A stretch of 14,790 nt of DNA from Bacteroidales bacterium (lineage in GTDB: Bacteria; Bacteroidota; Bacteroidia; Bacteroidales; WCHB1-69): the NCBI GenBank assembly GCA_017618435.1, contig JAFZUH010000237.1, positions 1 to 14,790 of the forward strand. Reading direction: 5' to 3'. Of this stretch, positions 7,774 through 14,790 are shown in pieces. The position numbers were made by a program, and so were the translations under genes. Under the pieces are notes generated by a model, which was given only the letters and a program-made list of their open reading frames with translations, was not told where the DNA came from and made no database searches. How positions within the stretch are numbered: position 1 is the first letter of the stretch; each line of letters starts with the position of its first letter.

Positions 7774-7802
7774 CAATGGTATAAAAATATTTTAATTTAT
7801 AG

Positions 7803-7841
7803 ATTCTAAAAATTTAAGTTGGAAAATTCTAAAATTTTAAG
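7803..7841. repeat. pair of 16-bp direct repeats between purL and the DUF3843 gene
   Basis: ATTCTAAAAATTTAAG (7803-7818) recurs as ATTCTAAAATTTTAAG (7826-7841) with one mismatch. The start-to-start distance is 23 bp, a little over two helical turns. Each copy is near-palindromic (CTaAAATTTtAAG). They lie upstream of the purL promoter on one side and about 65-105 bp upstream of the DUF3843 start on the other, so they could be an operator for either gene. The sequence is AT-rich enough that chance similarity is a real alternative. Confidence 0.4.
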
Positions 7842-7907
7842 GGTAAATATAATATTAGCGACAAGAATCCGTTTGGTTTTCATAAAACAATAAAACATTC
7901 ATTCACA

Positions 7908-9404
7908 ATGAAAAAAATATATCCAATAGAATGGAAACATAGTCACCCCAAAAAGATGGCAACAAAAACAGATAGGTATTACACAGATATAGCCAACAAA
8001 GTATTAAATATCCTATCAATATCTAAATTTGAAACAATTCTTCCTAATGCTGACTTATTACGCGATATGGCATTATCGCTTACATTGTGGTTTGAAGACA
8101 TCTGCTCTAATTTAGGATTTTGGAAAGTGGCAACTGAAACCTTTCAAAAAAGATATGGTAAGCCATTGCCTTTTTATGATACAAGCGAATACTATCAAGG
8201 AGAGCCCAACCCTCAAGACATTCAACTTTTACTTTGGGACATGCTACAAGCATGGCAAGACGATGAATTTATAAATCCAGAGAGTAGCAACATTATATTA
8301 GTTGCCAAGGAGATATACAAATTATTCCAACAAGAATACGAATACGCTCCCGAAACACAAGAAATGCAACAATATCTTGCTAATCCACTGATTGGAGTTG
8401 ATTATTGGCAAACACGTCAAGTAATAGAATGGTTATCTACCTTTGGATATTTTAACATGCGAAGCCAAACAAGCCGTGCAACTATATTAGCAAAAATATT
8501 AGAAGAATCTAATGAAAGTGAAGACGATGACGAAGAATACTACCAACCACTTATCTATAGTGTTTCTATTTCGCATACTTTTAATGACCGACACAACTTA
8601 TTATCTATTACAACCCCAGAATGGCTTTCTGCTGCTATCAATCGACCATTTACACTTGATACTACATACTTAAAAAACAAACTATATTCAATTGGAAAAC
8701 TATCTGACACCACACTTCAATTGCAAGATGAGACAAACAAAAATATTTTCCCTATTGAGATAGATTCCTTTACCTCTAAATGGTTCAAAGAATACAAAAA
8801 CAAACAAGGCTGTTTGATTAGTTGTGGAATAGTTAAATTTAATGAGAAATATTACCAATGTGGTATGTTAATATCCGATATTCACTCAAAGGACAACATT
8901 CTAAAAGACATACAAGAACAAGAATATAACCACCAAATTGGTATAACAAACAATGAATTATTTAAAAGGGTTTCTAATGGAATGCCTATTTTATTTATGA
9001 AAGGCGTAAAAGAAACTATGGATTTTTACACAAAAAAGGTAAAATTCAAAAAAACAATTGAATTGGAGCACCAAGTAAAAAATCTTATTTACAACTATGC
9101 CGAAAATCACCCCATCGCCATTATGGGGACAAAAGACCAAGGTTTTCTAACTATCACTAGCAACGTACCTGCTATCAATGCCCCCAATAACCCATACTAT
9201 AATGCCGATTTCGCAAAAAAACATGCCTTATGTTTTTTTATTGACCCCAATGTTATTGACTACGAAGCAGCATGTCTATTATCACAATTAGGTTACCTAT
9301 CCGATGCCACAATATCAAGTTCTAAAGGCTACGAATACGGACGTAATTTATTGCAAAACAATGCCCAATTCGTTTTAGACTATATGTTTGCGGAACATTT
9401 ATAG
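7908..9404 (+). CDS. DUF3843 family protein of unknown function
   Basis: This 498-residue protein belongs, by recognition of its N-terminal half, to DUF3843, a family found chiefly in Bacteroidales. Typical features are the start MKKIYPIEW, DRYYTDIANKV (22-32), SLTLWFEDICS (57-67), RYGKPLPFY (82-90), NPQDIQLLLWDML (101-113) and YEYAPETQEMQQYL (144-157). No catalytic motif, signal peptide or membrane span is evident, so it should be cytoplasmic. An acidic stretch (EESNESEDDDEE, about 199-210) links the helical N-terminal part to a more beta-rich C-terminal part. The start ATG is preceded by AT-rich sequence without a Shine-Dalgarno site, and I see only weak promoter candidates. It stands alone, divergent from purL and convergent with mutY. 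It looks somewhat more AT-rich than its neighbours, so a more recent acquisition is possible. No function can be assigned. Confidence 0.9.
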   Translation: MKKIYPIEWKHSHPKKMATKTDRYYTDIANKVLNILSISKFETILPNADLLRDMALSLTLWFEDICSNLGFWKVATETFQKRYGKPLPFYDTSEYYQGEPNPQDIQLLLWDMLQAWQDDEFINPESSNIILVAKEIYKLFQQEYEYAPETQEMQQYLANPLIGVDYWQTRQVIEWLSTFGYFNMRSQTSRATILAKILEESNESEDDDEEYYQPLIYSVSISHTFNDRHNLLSITTPEWLSAAINRPFTLDTTYLKNKLYSIGKLSDTTLQLQDETNKNIFPIEIDSFTSKWFKEYKNKQGCLISCGIVKFNEKYYQCGMLISDIHSKDNILKDIQEQEYNHQIGITNNELFKRVSNGMPILFMKGVKETMDFYTKKVKFKKTIELEHQVKNLIYNYAENHPIAIMGTKDQGFLTITSNVPAINAPNNPYYNADFAKKHALCFFIDPNVIDYEAACLLSQLGYLSDATISSSKGYEYGRNLLQNNAQFVLDYMFAEHL

Positions 9405-9429
9405 TATATGGATGTGTCTCTTTGTCAAA

Positions 9430-9472
9430 AAGTAGGCTGTTTTTGCGATTAGTGTGTTCAATAGACCTACTT
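9430..9472 (-). terminator. weak candidate terminator of the mutY transcript
   Basis: AAGTAGG and CCTACTT arms at 9430-9436 and 9466-9472 can form a 7-bp stem around a 29-base loop. On the minus strand the distal arm runs into TTTTT. The loop is large and the upstream arm overlaps the mutY stop codon, so it would be a poor terminator. It is nevertheless the only inverted repeat in the 62-base gap between the convergent DUF3843 and mutY genes. Confidence 0.3.
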
Positions 9473-10522
9473 CATCATCTTTTCAAAAAACAGATTCATC
9501 AGTCTGCTTACTGGATACTGGTCAAAATCTGCGATTGGGATCATTATGGTCTGCTGTGAAAATTTGGGTGTTTTATCTGTAATTGTCAATGTATAGAATT
9601 TGGCAAAAACAGTTTGGTGGGTCAATTGATGTTTACATTCAAACGGATTGTGTTCCAAAACAAAACTACAACCCTTAAAAAACTTTTGAAACACAGCATT
9701 TTCTTGCAAAATGTCAAAATCGGCAGGCTCTGTTGTCTCTAATAATGGAAACTCATATAAACCTGCCCAAATATCATTAGGGGAGCGCTTTTGAATATAG
9801 GTATTTTCACCATTTTTTACAAAGAAATAATGTAAAAATCTATTCTTTATGGTAATTTTCTGCAATTTTTGCGGCAAACCGCTCTGTTGCTGATGTTCTT
9901 TGGCATAACAAAAATGTTCAAAAGGACAAGTTTCACATTGTGGATTCTTAGCCTTGCAATGCGTAGCCCCAAAATCCATCATGGCTTGGTTGAATATATC
10001 CGGCTCATGTTTGTCCAAAACTTCTTGTGCCAACAATTGGAACTCTTTTTTGCCGGCGGTGCTATTTATCGGTGTCGTTATGCCAAACACGCGAGACAAA
10101 ACCCGATAAGCATTACCATCAACGGCAGCGTAGGGCAAACGGAAAGCCATAGATGCAATGGCGGCAGCCGTATAATCGCCAATACCCTTTATTTTACGAA
10201 TATCTTCGTATGTATTAGGAAAAACTCCATTAAAATTTTCCACCACAAACTTCGCCCCCGCCTGCAGATTTCTGGCTCGGGAATAATAACCCAAGCCTTG
10301 CCATAGTTTCAAAATCTCATCTTCAGATGCATTGGCAAGCGTTTGTATATCTGGCAATTGCTCCACAAAACGCAAATAATATGCTCTTCCCTGTTCTATG
10401 CGGGTTTGTTGCAATATAATTTCAGAAATCCATATTTTATAAGGGTCTTTCTCCCCTCTCCATGGCAAGTCCCGTTTATGTTCTTTGTACCAACCTATCA
10501 ATAATGATGAAAAATTATTCAT
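9467..10522 (-). CDS. mutY: A/G-specific adenine DNA glycosylase MutY
   Basis: MutY removes adenine mispaired with 8-oxoguanine or guanine, preventing G:C to T:A changes. The 351-residue protein (typical 340-370) has the expected order. The catalytic Glu34 is in SEIILQQTRI, and a helix-hairpin-helix IKGIGDYTAAAIAS spans 111-124. The catalytic Asp135 is in VDGNAYR. A [4Fe-4S] loop with Cys189, 196, 199 and 205 has C-x6-C-x2-C-x5-C spacing. A C-terminal Nudix-like domain (about 225-350) senses 8-oxoG and includes WAGLYEFPLLE. All key residues are present, so it should be active. It starts 3 bases after the stop of the TPR-like gene, so the two share a transcript. That is an unusual partner for a repair enzyme. 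Confidence 0.97.
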   Translation of the reverse strand: MNNFSSLLIGWYKEHKRDLPWRGEKDPYKIWISEIILQQTRIEQGRAYYLRFVEQLPDIQTLANASEDEILKLWQGLGYYSRARNLQAGAKFVVENFNGVFPNTYEDIRKIKGIGDYTAAAIASMAFRLPYAAVDGNAYRVLSRVFGITTPINSTAGKKEFQLLAQEVLDKHEPDIFNQAMMDFGATHCKAKNPQCETCPFEHFCYAKEHQQQSGLPQKLQKITIKNRFLHYFFVKNGENTYIQKRSPNDIWAGLYEFPLLETTEPADFDILQENAVFQKFFKGCSFVLEHNPFECKHQLTHQTVFAKFYTLTITDKTPKFSQQTIMIPIADFDQYPVSRLMNLFFEKMMK

Positions 10523-10525
10523 AAC

Positions 10526-13126
10526 TTATTTGTTTAAGAGGGTTTTTAAAGTTTTCTTGGAACAAAATTTTGACAAAAATAATTTATCGCTCTCCTCAAA
10601 AGTATAATTGGTCAAAATTGATTCATCGTTTAAATGGGAATGGAACAAATGTGCGATTGTATCTATCTGTTTTTCTTTAACCAAATAATTGTTCTTCTGC
10701 ATATAGAAATACACCCGAAAAGCATTATGATAATCTTCTTTTTGCAAAAAATATGCACAAGCAGCCATAAGTCGTTCTTCTGTTGAATTTTGCAAAACAA
10801 AAGTTATCAAACTGTCGCAGGTCAATTGATATTTGTCCAAATGTTCTTGCAGATAGAATTGTCTGTTTTGTTCATATTTTTCAAAAGCCTCCTGATATTG
10901 TTTCAGATTCAGCAATATTTGCACATTTTGTTGATTTTCTTGAAATTTTGCAGGATTTTTAATTTTTTGAATTTGCATATAAATATGCTGGCTATACAAA
11001 TCTTTTTCCTGCAATTCCTTTTGTCTTTTAAGCAACAAACGATGAACTTCGTTATATTTTTGTTCACGAATTAGTTTTTGTGCCAGCGATTCACTACGCA
11101 AAAATTCTTCCTCTAAATATAATCTCCTGCGTGTTTCCAGCAGCAATAAAAAATCTTCTTTTAAAACCGATAGTTCTGCATTGGTTTCTAAATGATAAGC
11201 CTGCATTGCCTTGTCAACTTTGACAAACAACTGCTTTGCACCATCAAAATCTGCACACCAAACCCATTGATTACACTTTGAAAATGCATATTTGAGCGAT
11301 GGAACAAGTTTTTTGTCTATCAATGCGTTTTCTTTCACAGACTTTTCTGCATCATATTGGCACAAAAGCAAAAAGCTGTCAATCAACACAAAATCACCTC
11401 TTTGTATCTCATATTTTTTGATATTCGCACACAATTCATCATATTTATCAGAATTGTCTACAATTATATCATTTTCAGATATTTCAACAAAAGTGTCTTC
11501 AATGATATATTTTTGATATTGATTTTTGTATTCTTGGGCAAGGCTTTCGTAGGTATTTGCCAATGAATAATTTTTTGCATTTCTCTCCTTTTGGGCTTTA
11601 CTGATTTTTTGTCGGTAGATATTCGTATGAATTGTTTGATAAAAACCTTCAAAATCAGGCAAATTGCCCACACCGACAGAATCTGCAAAGGTAATTATAT
11701 TTTCTATATTTGCTAAAGCTCTTTCATATTGTTTTATTTGTAACAATTGTTCTACATCTTTATTTTGTGCTTGAATAATCTTATTTACAATAGCCACAAA
11801 ATCAACTTGTTGTTCCGGCTTATTGTGATGCGACAACATCAAATCAGACAACCCATAGCAATAGGTTTCCGCCAAACGGAACTTCTTCACTCGAATAGAT
11901 TTACCTATAACATCAAAATAAGCCATATAAATGCCTTGTTGGGCTTGCTCTTTAATAGCAGGCAAACGCACAGTACAATAAGTATGATTGGCAATTTGAC
12001 AAAACATTTCGGCTGTATCTGCCATTTTCAAAGCATCATAATAATTTTTATTGTCCATAAATTGTCGCATACTATTGAAAAGACTATCAAAGACAAGCGT
12101 TATCAACCGATTTTCACAAGGCAAATGTTCTCCTCTTATTTTGACATTTTTCCACAATAAATAATTGTCATACAACCTTTTATTTTGGCAATAAATAAAA
12201 CTCAATTTTTCAATGGAAGCACAATGCAAAGGGTTGTAACTTAATGCCTTGTTGTAATAAAAAATAGCCTGTCCGACATCGCCTTTTTGCTCAAAATGTT
12301 GAGCCTTTTGAAAAAACAAGTCATCTAAATGATTGTTTTTCTGTGTCATAAATTCCTTCAAGAGATTCAAATGCAGATACAATTTGCTTAAACGCTGTTG
12401 ATAATCAAATGCAGACAATTCTGATACTAAAAGCAAACTATCAAAATTTTGTTGGGCAATTTTTTGTATATTTTTTTCTATATCATTTAATGTGAATGTA
12501 TAAAGTGGAAATCTATCGACAAAAGTCGTATCAATTTTATCCAAATCCGCATGATATTTTTGAAACAAACTATCACAAAGATAATACCTGTCAATCTCAT
12601 CTTTTTTTTGCCTCATTTTTTGCAAAGCAAGGGTGTCAAAACCTAATTTTAAGTCTAAAATAATGGGTTGTATATGCTGAACATCATTAGCAACAACAAA
12701 AAATGTATCCAATAACAGAAAGTTTTTTCCCGACAAATTTTCATTTATAATAAAAGTCTTATAAAGTTCATTCTCAATATTAATCCGAACCGAACAAGCA
12801 ATTTTATCGCAAAGAAGAGCATCTGCAATCAAAAAACTGCGATAACGAACCATACAATCATTTTTGGCCTTATCTGCAACAAGTGTCAAATAAATGGTAT
12901 CGTTTGAGGCTTGCCATTGCGATTCAAAGGTAAGAACGTATTTAAAAAACGTTTTTTCAATCTTTAAATCCTCTTTAGGAAAAACTTTTTGTAAGGGAAT
13001 ATCTTTTATATCAAAATAATACGTTAATTCTTTAACGTATTGCACAGCCTCTTTCTGTCCAAAAACGATTTGATTAACAGAAACATAAAGCACCAAAAAA
13101 CATAAAAGACATTTTATCTTTTGCAT
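10526..13126 (-). CDS. large exported TPR-like protein of unknown function
   Basis: I do not recognise this 866-residue protein. It begins with a clear signal peptide (MQKIK, a hydrophobic core to about residue 22, then VFGQ|K), with no lipobox after the core, so a periplasmic or surface location is likely. Residues about 25-165 look beta-rich (FKYVLTFESQW, TIYLTLVADK). From about 170 onward it is almost all amphipathic helix, rich in Gln, Lys and Tyr. One recognisable tetratricopeptide unit lies at about 271-304 (AQHFEQKGDVGQAIFYY, then NKALSYNP). Degenerate units follow, such as IKQYERALANIEN and LKQYQEAFEKYEQ. Such helical repeats usually serve as protein-binding scaffolds. The gene lies 3 bases upstream of mutY. 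The start ATG at 13126 fits the signal peptide. A scaffold role in the envelope is inference only. Confidence 0.9.
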   Translation of the reverse strand: MQKIKCLLCFLVLYVSVNQIVFGQKEAVQYVKELTYYFDIKDIPLQKVFPKEDLKIEKTFFKYVLTFESQWQASNDTIYLTLVADKAKNDCMVRYRSFLIADALLCDKIACSVRINIENELYKTFIINENLSGKNFLLLDTFFVVANDVQHIQPIILDLKLGFDTLALQKMRQKKDEIDRYYLCDSLFQKYHADLDKIDTTFVDRFPLYTFTLNDIEKNIQKIAQQNFDSLLLVSELSAFDYQQRLSKLYLHLNLLKEFMTQKNNHLDDLFFQKAQHFEQKGDVGQAIFYYNKALSYNPLHCASIEKLSFIYCQNKRLYDNYLLWKNVKIRGEHLPCENRLITLVFDSLFNSMRQFMDNKNYYDALKMADTAEMFCQIANHTYCTVRLPAIKEQAQQGIYMAYFDVIGKSIRVKKFRLAETYCYGLSDLMLSHHNKPEQQVDFVAIVNKIIQAQNKDVEQLLQIKQYERALANIENIITFADSVGVGNLPDFEGFYQTIHTNIYRQKISKAQKERNAKNYSLANTYESLAQEYKNQYQKYIIEDTFVEISENDIIVDNSDKYDELCANIKKYEIQRGDFVLIDSFLLLCQYDAEKSVKENALIDKKLVPSLKYAFSKCNQWVWCADFDGAKQLFVKVDKAMQAYHLETNAELSVLKEDFLLLLETRRRLYLEEEFLRSESLAQKLIREQKYNEVHRLLLKRQKELQEKDLYSQHIYMQIQKIKNPAKFQENQQNVQILLNLKQYQEAFEKYEQNRQFYLQEHLDKYQLTCDSLITFVLQNSTEERLMAACAYFLQKEDYHNAFRVYFYMQKNNYLVKEKQIDTIAHLFHSHLNDESILTNYTFEESDKLFLSKFCSKKTLKTLLNK

Positions 13127-13130
13127 AAGA

Positions 13131-13138
13131 CAAAAATA
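13131..13138 (-). promoter_or_regulatory. possible -7 element directly before the TPR-like gene
   Basis: TATTTTTG on the minus strand (13138-13131) matches TAnnTTTG and is the same octamer as the ferredoxin -7 box. It ends only 4 bases before the ATG, so a start at the usual distance would fall on or next to the A of ATG and make a leaderless message. No TTTG sits 19-21 bases upstream, which weakens the call. Confidence 0.25.
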
Positions 13139-13167
13139 AACAAATTCTGTATATTGATTGATACAAT

Positions 13168-13199
13168 AAAAAAACGCTAATTAACAAAAAAATGTTAAT
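13168..13199 (-). terminator. weak terminator candidate after tsaD
   Basis: Immediately after the tsaD stop, the minus strand has ATTAACA, a six-base T loop and TGTTAAT (13199-13193 pairing with 13186-13180). A run of seven Ts follows, starting six bases after the stem. The stem is 7 bp but almost entirely A-T, so it is weak. It would separate tsaD from the TPR-like gene. Confidence 0.35.
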
Positions 13200-13200
13200 C

Positions 13201-14211
13201 TTACTTTATCTGACGGGAATAGGGTACGGCATCTAAAGGACAAAACTCCCCTTTTTGATATTTGTAATATCCTGCAATACCAATCATAGCCGCATTGTCA
13301 GTACTTAATTTCAAAGAAGGAATATGAACAGTCCAACCATATTTCTGTCCGGTTTCTTTGAGCGTTTGCTGCAGGCAACTATTCGCAGAAACACCTCCCG
13401 CTATGGCTATTTCTTTAATCTTCAAATCCTTTGCGGCCAAAATAAGTTTTTTCATCAAAGAATTTATTATTTCATATTGAATAGAGGCACATAAATCGTT
13501 GAGATGTTTTTGTGCAAAATCAGCATCTTCTTTCAATCTATCTCTAAGAAAATATAAAAATGAGGTTTTTAACCCACTAAAACTATAATTATATCCTTGC
13601 AAATGTGCCTGACTGAATGAAAACGCACGAGGATTGCCTTCTTTTGCCAATTTGTCCACCATAGGTCCTCCGGGATAAGGCAAATCAAGAATTTTTGCCA
13701 CTTTGTCAAAAGCCTCGCCTGCAGCATCATCAATGGTAGTGCCGATTACTTCCATATCAAAATAATCGTTCACTTTCACTATTTGCGTATGACCGCCCGA
13801 AACGCACAAACAAAGAAACGGAAACCTTGGACTTGGAGTATCCTTATGAATAAAATGCGACAAAATATGTCCTTGTAAGTGATCCACCTCCACTAATGGT
13901 ATTTGTAAGGCATAAGCAAATGCTTTGGCAAAAGAAACGCCTACCAACAAAGAACCCAACAATCCCGGACCTCGCGTAAAAGCAACGGCGGAAATATCGT
14001 TTTTTGAAATTCCAGCATCAGCAAGTGCTTTGCTTACAACAGGTATAATATTCTGCTGGTGTGCCCTTGAGGCCAATTCGGGAACAACACCACCATATTG
14101 AGCATGCACATCTTGGTTAGCTATAACATTAGACAACAAAACATTATCCTTCAGCACAGCCGCCGATGTGTCATCGCATGAAGATTCTATGGACAAAATA
14201 TAAACACCCAT
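13201..14211 (-). CDS. tsaD: tRNA N6-adenosine threonylcarbamoyltransferase TsaD
   Basis: TsaD transfers the threonylcarbamoyl group from TC-AMP to A37 of ANN-decoding tRNAs, the last step of t6A synthesis; partners in bacteria are TsaB and TsaE (not in the window). The 336-residue length is standard. Seen are the ASKHA-type start ILSIESSCDDTSAAV (5-19), GGVVPELASRAH (40-51) and TRGPGLLGSLLVG (79-91). The metal-binding His111 and His115 (DHLQGH) and Asp305 (STDNAAM) are present, as are SGGHT at 138-142, DDAAGEAFDK (161-170), SFSGLKTS (210-217) and GGVSAN (272-277). All catalytic residues are intact. The ATG at 14211 directly precedes the conserved start. It has its own upstream -7 element and follows a strong terminator of the Sec gene, so it is probably transcribed separately from it. 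Confidence 0.98.
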   Translation of the reverse strand: MGVYILSIESSCDDTSAAVLKDNVLLSNVIANQDVHAQYGGVVPELASRAHQQNIIPVVSKALADAGISKNDISAVAFTRGPGLLGSLLVGVSFAKAFAYALQIPLVEVDHLQGHILSHFIHKDTPSPRFPFLCLCVSGGHTQIVKVNDYFDMEVIGTTIDDAAGEAFDKVAKILDLPYPGGPMVDKLAKEGNPRAFSFSQAHLQGYNYSFSGLKTSFLYFLRDRLKEDADFAQKHLNDLCASIQYEIINSLMKKLILAAKDLKIKEIAIAGGVSANSCLQQTLKETGQKYGWTVHIPSLKLSTDNAAMIGIAGYYKYQKGEFCPLDAVPYSRQIK

Positions 14212-14245
14212 AATCGTTGGTTCTTTATAAATACTAATAAAAGTA

Positions 14246-14253
14246 CAAAATTA
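14246..14253 (-). promoter_or_regulatory. -7 promoter element of tsaD
   Basis: On the minus strand TAATTTTG (14253-14246) matches TAnnTTTG and would give a leader of about 30 nt before the tsaD ATG, as for purL. The nearest TTG (14271-14269) is only 15 bases upstream, too close for the usual 19, so the -33 half is poor. The position between the Sec terminator and tsaD supports it. Confidence 0.4.
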
Positions 14254-14296
14254 CTATTTTATATCACGCAATAAACTATTTTTGATTGATTTTTCT

Positions 14297-14331
14297 AAAA
14301 AAAAATACAGCCACAAAAGTAGCTGTATTTT
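14297..14331 (-). terminator. strong intrinsic terminator of the secDF/secF gene
   Basis: Arms at 14302-14311 and 14322-14331 form a 10-bp stem around the core AATACAGC/GCTGTATT. The 10-base loop can itself fold into AC-AAAA-GT. On the minus strand the stem runs into nine consecutive Ts (14305-14297). It lies 25 bases after the Sec gene stop. Confidence 0.88.
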
Positions 14332-14355
14332 CAACAAAACCTTATTTTAAACTAA

Positions 14356-14790
14356 TTATTTTTTACTTTTCTTTGCTTTGTTTTCATTGTTCTCCAATTT
14401 TGCCATTTCCTTTTTTGAGCAGTCATAAACAATTGGAGTAGCAACAAATATTGAAGAATATGTACCGACTATAATACCTATCAATAATGCGAAAACAAAT
14501 CCGCGTATTACATCTCCTCCCAACAAGAAGATGGCCAACAGAACAACAAATGTTGTCCCTGATGTATTGATTGTTCTGCCTAAAGTGGAATTCAAAGCAG
14601 CATTCATATTTTCCATGAGATTACGTTTGGGATACAATGTCCTGTATTCTCTCAATCTGTCAAAAATAACCACATTATCATTGATTGAATAACCAATGAT
14701 GGTCAATATGGCAGCGATAAACGACTGATCTATCTCCATTGAAAATGGCAATATGCCATAAAACAAGGAGAATACTCCGATAACAAGCAA
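14356..14790 (-). CDS. protein translocase SecF or SecDF, C-terminal part (cut by window edge)
   Basis: This is the final 144 residues of the SecF module, an inner-membrane RND-like protein that uses the proton gradient to help pull exported proteins through SecYEG. The signature GYSINDNVVIFDRLRE lies at about residues 33-48 of the visible part and matches SecF GYSxNDTVVxFDRxRE. It is followed by RTINTSGTT and three to four hydrophobic segments, then a Lys-rich cytoplasmic tail (KAKKSKK). The frame is open through 14790, so the true start lies outside; the TTG at the very edge is not a start. In Bacteroidota SecD and SecF are often one fused chain, but this cannot be decided from the visible part. 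Its terminator is at 14297-14331. Confidence 0.93.
   Translation of the reverse strand: MLVIGVFSLFYGILPFSMEIDQSFIAAILTIIGYSINDNVVIFDRLREYRTLYPKRNLMENMNAALNSTLGRTINTSGTTFVVLLAIFLLGGDVIRGFVFALLIGIIVGTYSSIFVATPIVYDCSKKEMAKLENNENKAKKSKK

Noticed and set aside
3367..14211. tsaC and tsaD together as a t6A gene cluster
   Set aside because: They are about 9 kb apart in separate transcription units with unrelated genes between them, so proximity alone does not make a functional cluster.
1..14790. CRISPR array, tRNA or rRNA gene, insertion sequence, toxin-antitoxin pair or phage gene
   Set aside because: No regularly spaced repeats, cloverleaf, transposase motif, terminal inverted repeat or small paired genes were seen on either strand by eye.

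Overview
The window is AT-rich and comes from a member of the Bacteroidota, probably Bacteroidales-like. The evidence is a PorQ homologue of the type IX secretion system, two proteins of families known almost only from this phylum (DUF7935-like and DUF3843), a single-chain PurL, and promoters of the phylum's own type (TTTG or TTG about 19 bp upstream of TAnnTTTG). Start codons lack Shine-Dalgarno sequences, as is usual in this group.

Layout. Positions 1-67 hold a GC-richer piece (about 60% G+C over the first 60 bases) that reads as an internal fragment of histidyl-tRNA synthetase and then stops matching. A leftward promoter near 222-251 precedes an open frame that runs off the left edge. After an AT-rich gap comes a small 2[4Fe-4S] ferredoxin gene on the + strand (544-714). 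It ends in a bidirectional terminator (737-761) shared with a convergent five-gene minus-strand run: purL, tsaC, phoH, porQ and a DUF7935-like gene. Spacings in that run are 45 nt, 14 nt, a 1-nt overlap and a 1-nt gap, and a strong promoter precedes purL. The run combines purine synthesis, tRNA t6A modification, a PhoH ATPase and an outer-membrane component of protein secretion.

A lone + strand DUF3843 gene (7908-9404) follows, divergent from purL and convergent with mutY. The purL/DUF3843 gap holds a pair of 16-bp direct repeats. Next, on the minus strand, a large exported TPR-like protein of unknown function lies 3 nt upstream of mutY. Then come tsaD, which supplies the catalytic step of the t6A pathway begun by TsaC, and the 3' end of secDF/secF, closed by a clear terminator. 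The right edge cuts the Sec gene.

Most of the window is ordinary chromosomal core. I see no CRISPR array, insertion sequence, rRNA, tRNA, phage gene or defence cassette. The least explained items are the fragment at the left edge, the DUF3843 gene with its repeats, and the TPR protein linked to mutY. The predicted start codons of purL and tsaC are internal ATGs; the longest open frames of both begin at upstream TTG codons that are unlikely to be used.
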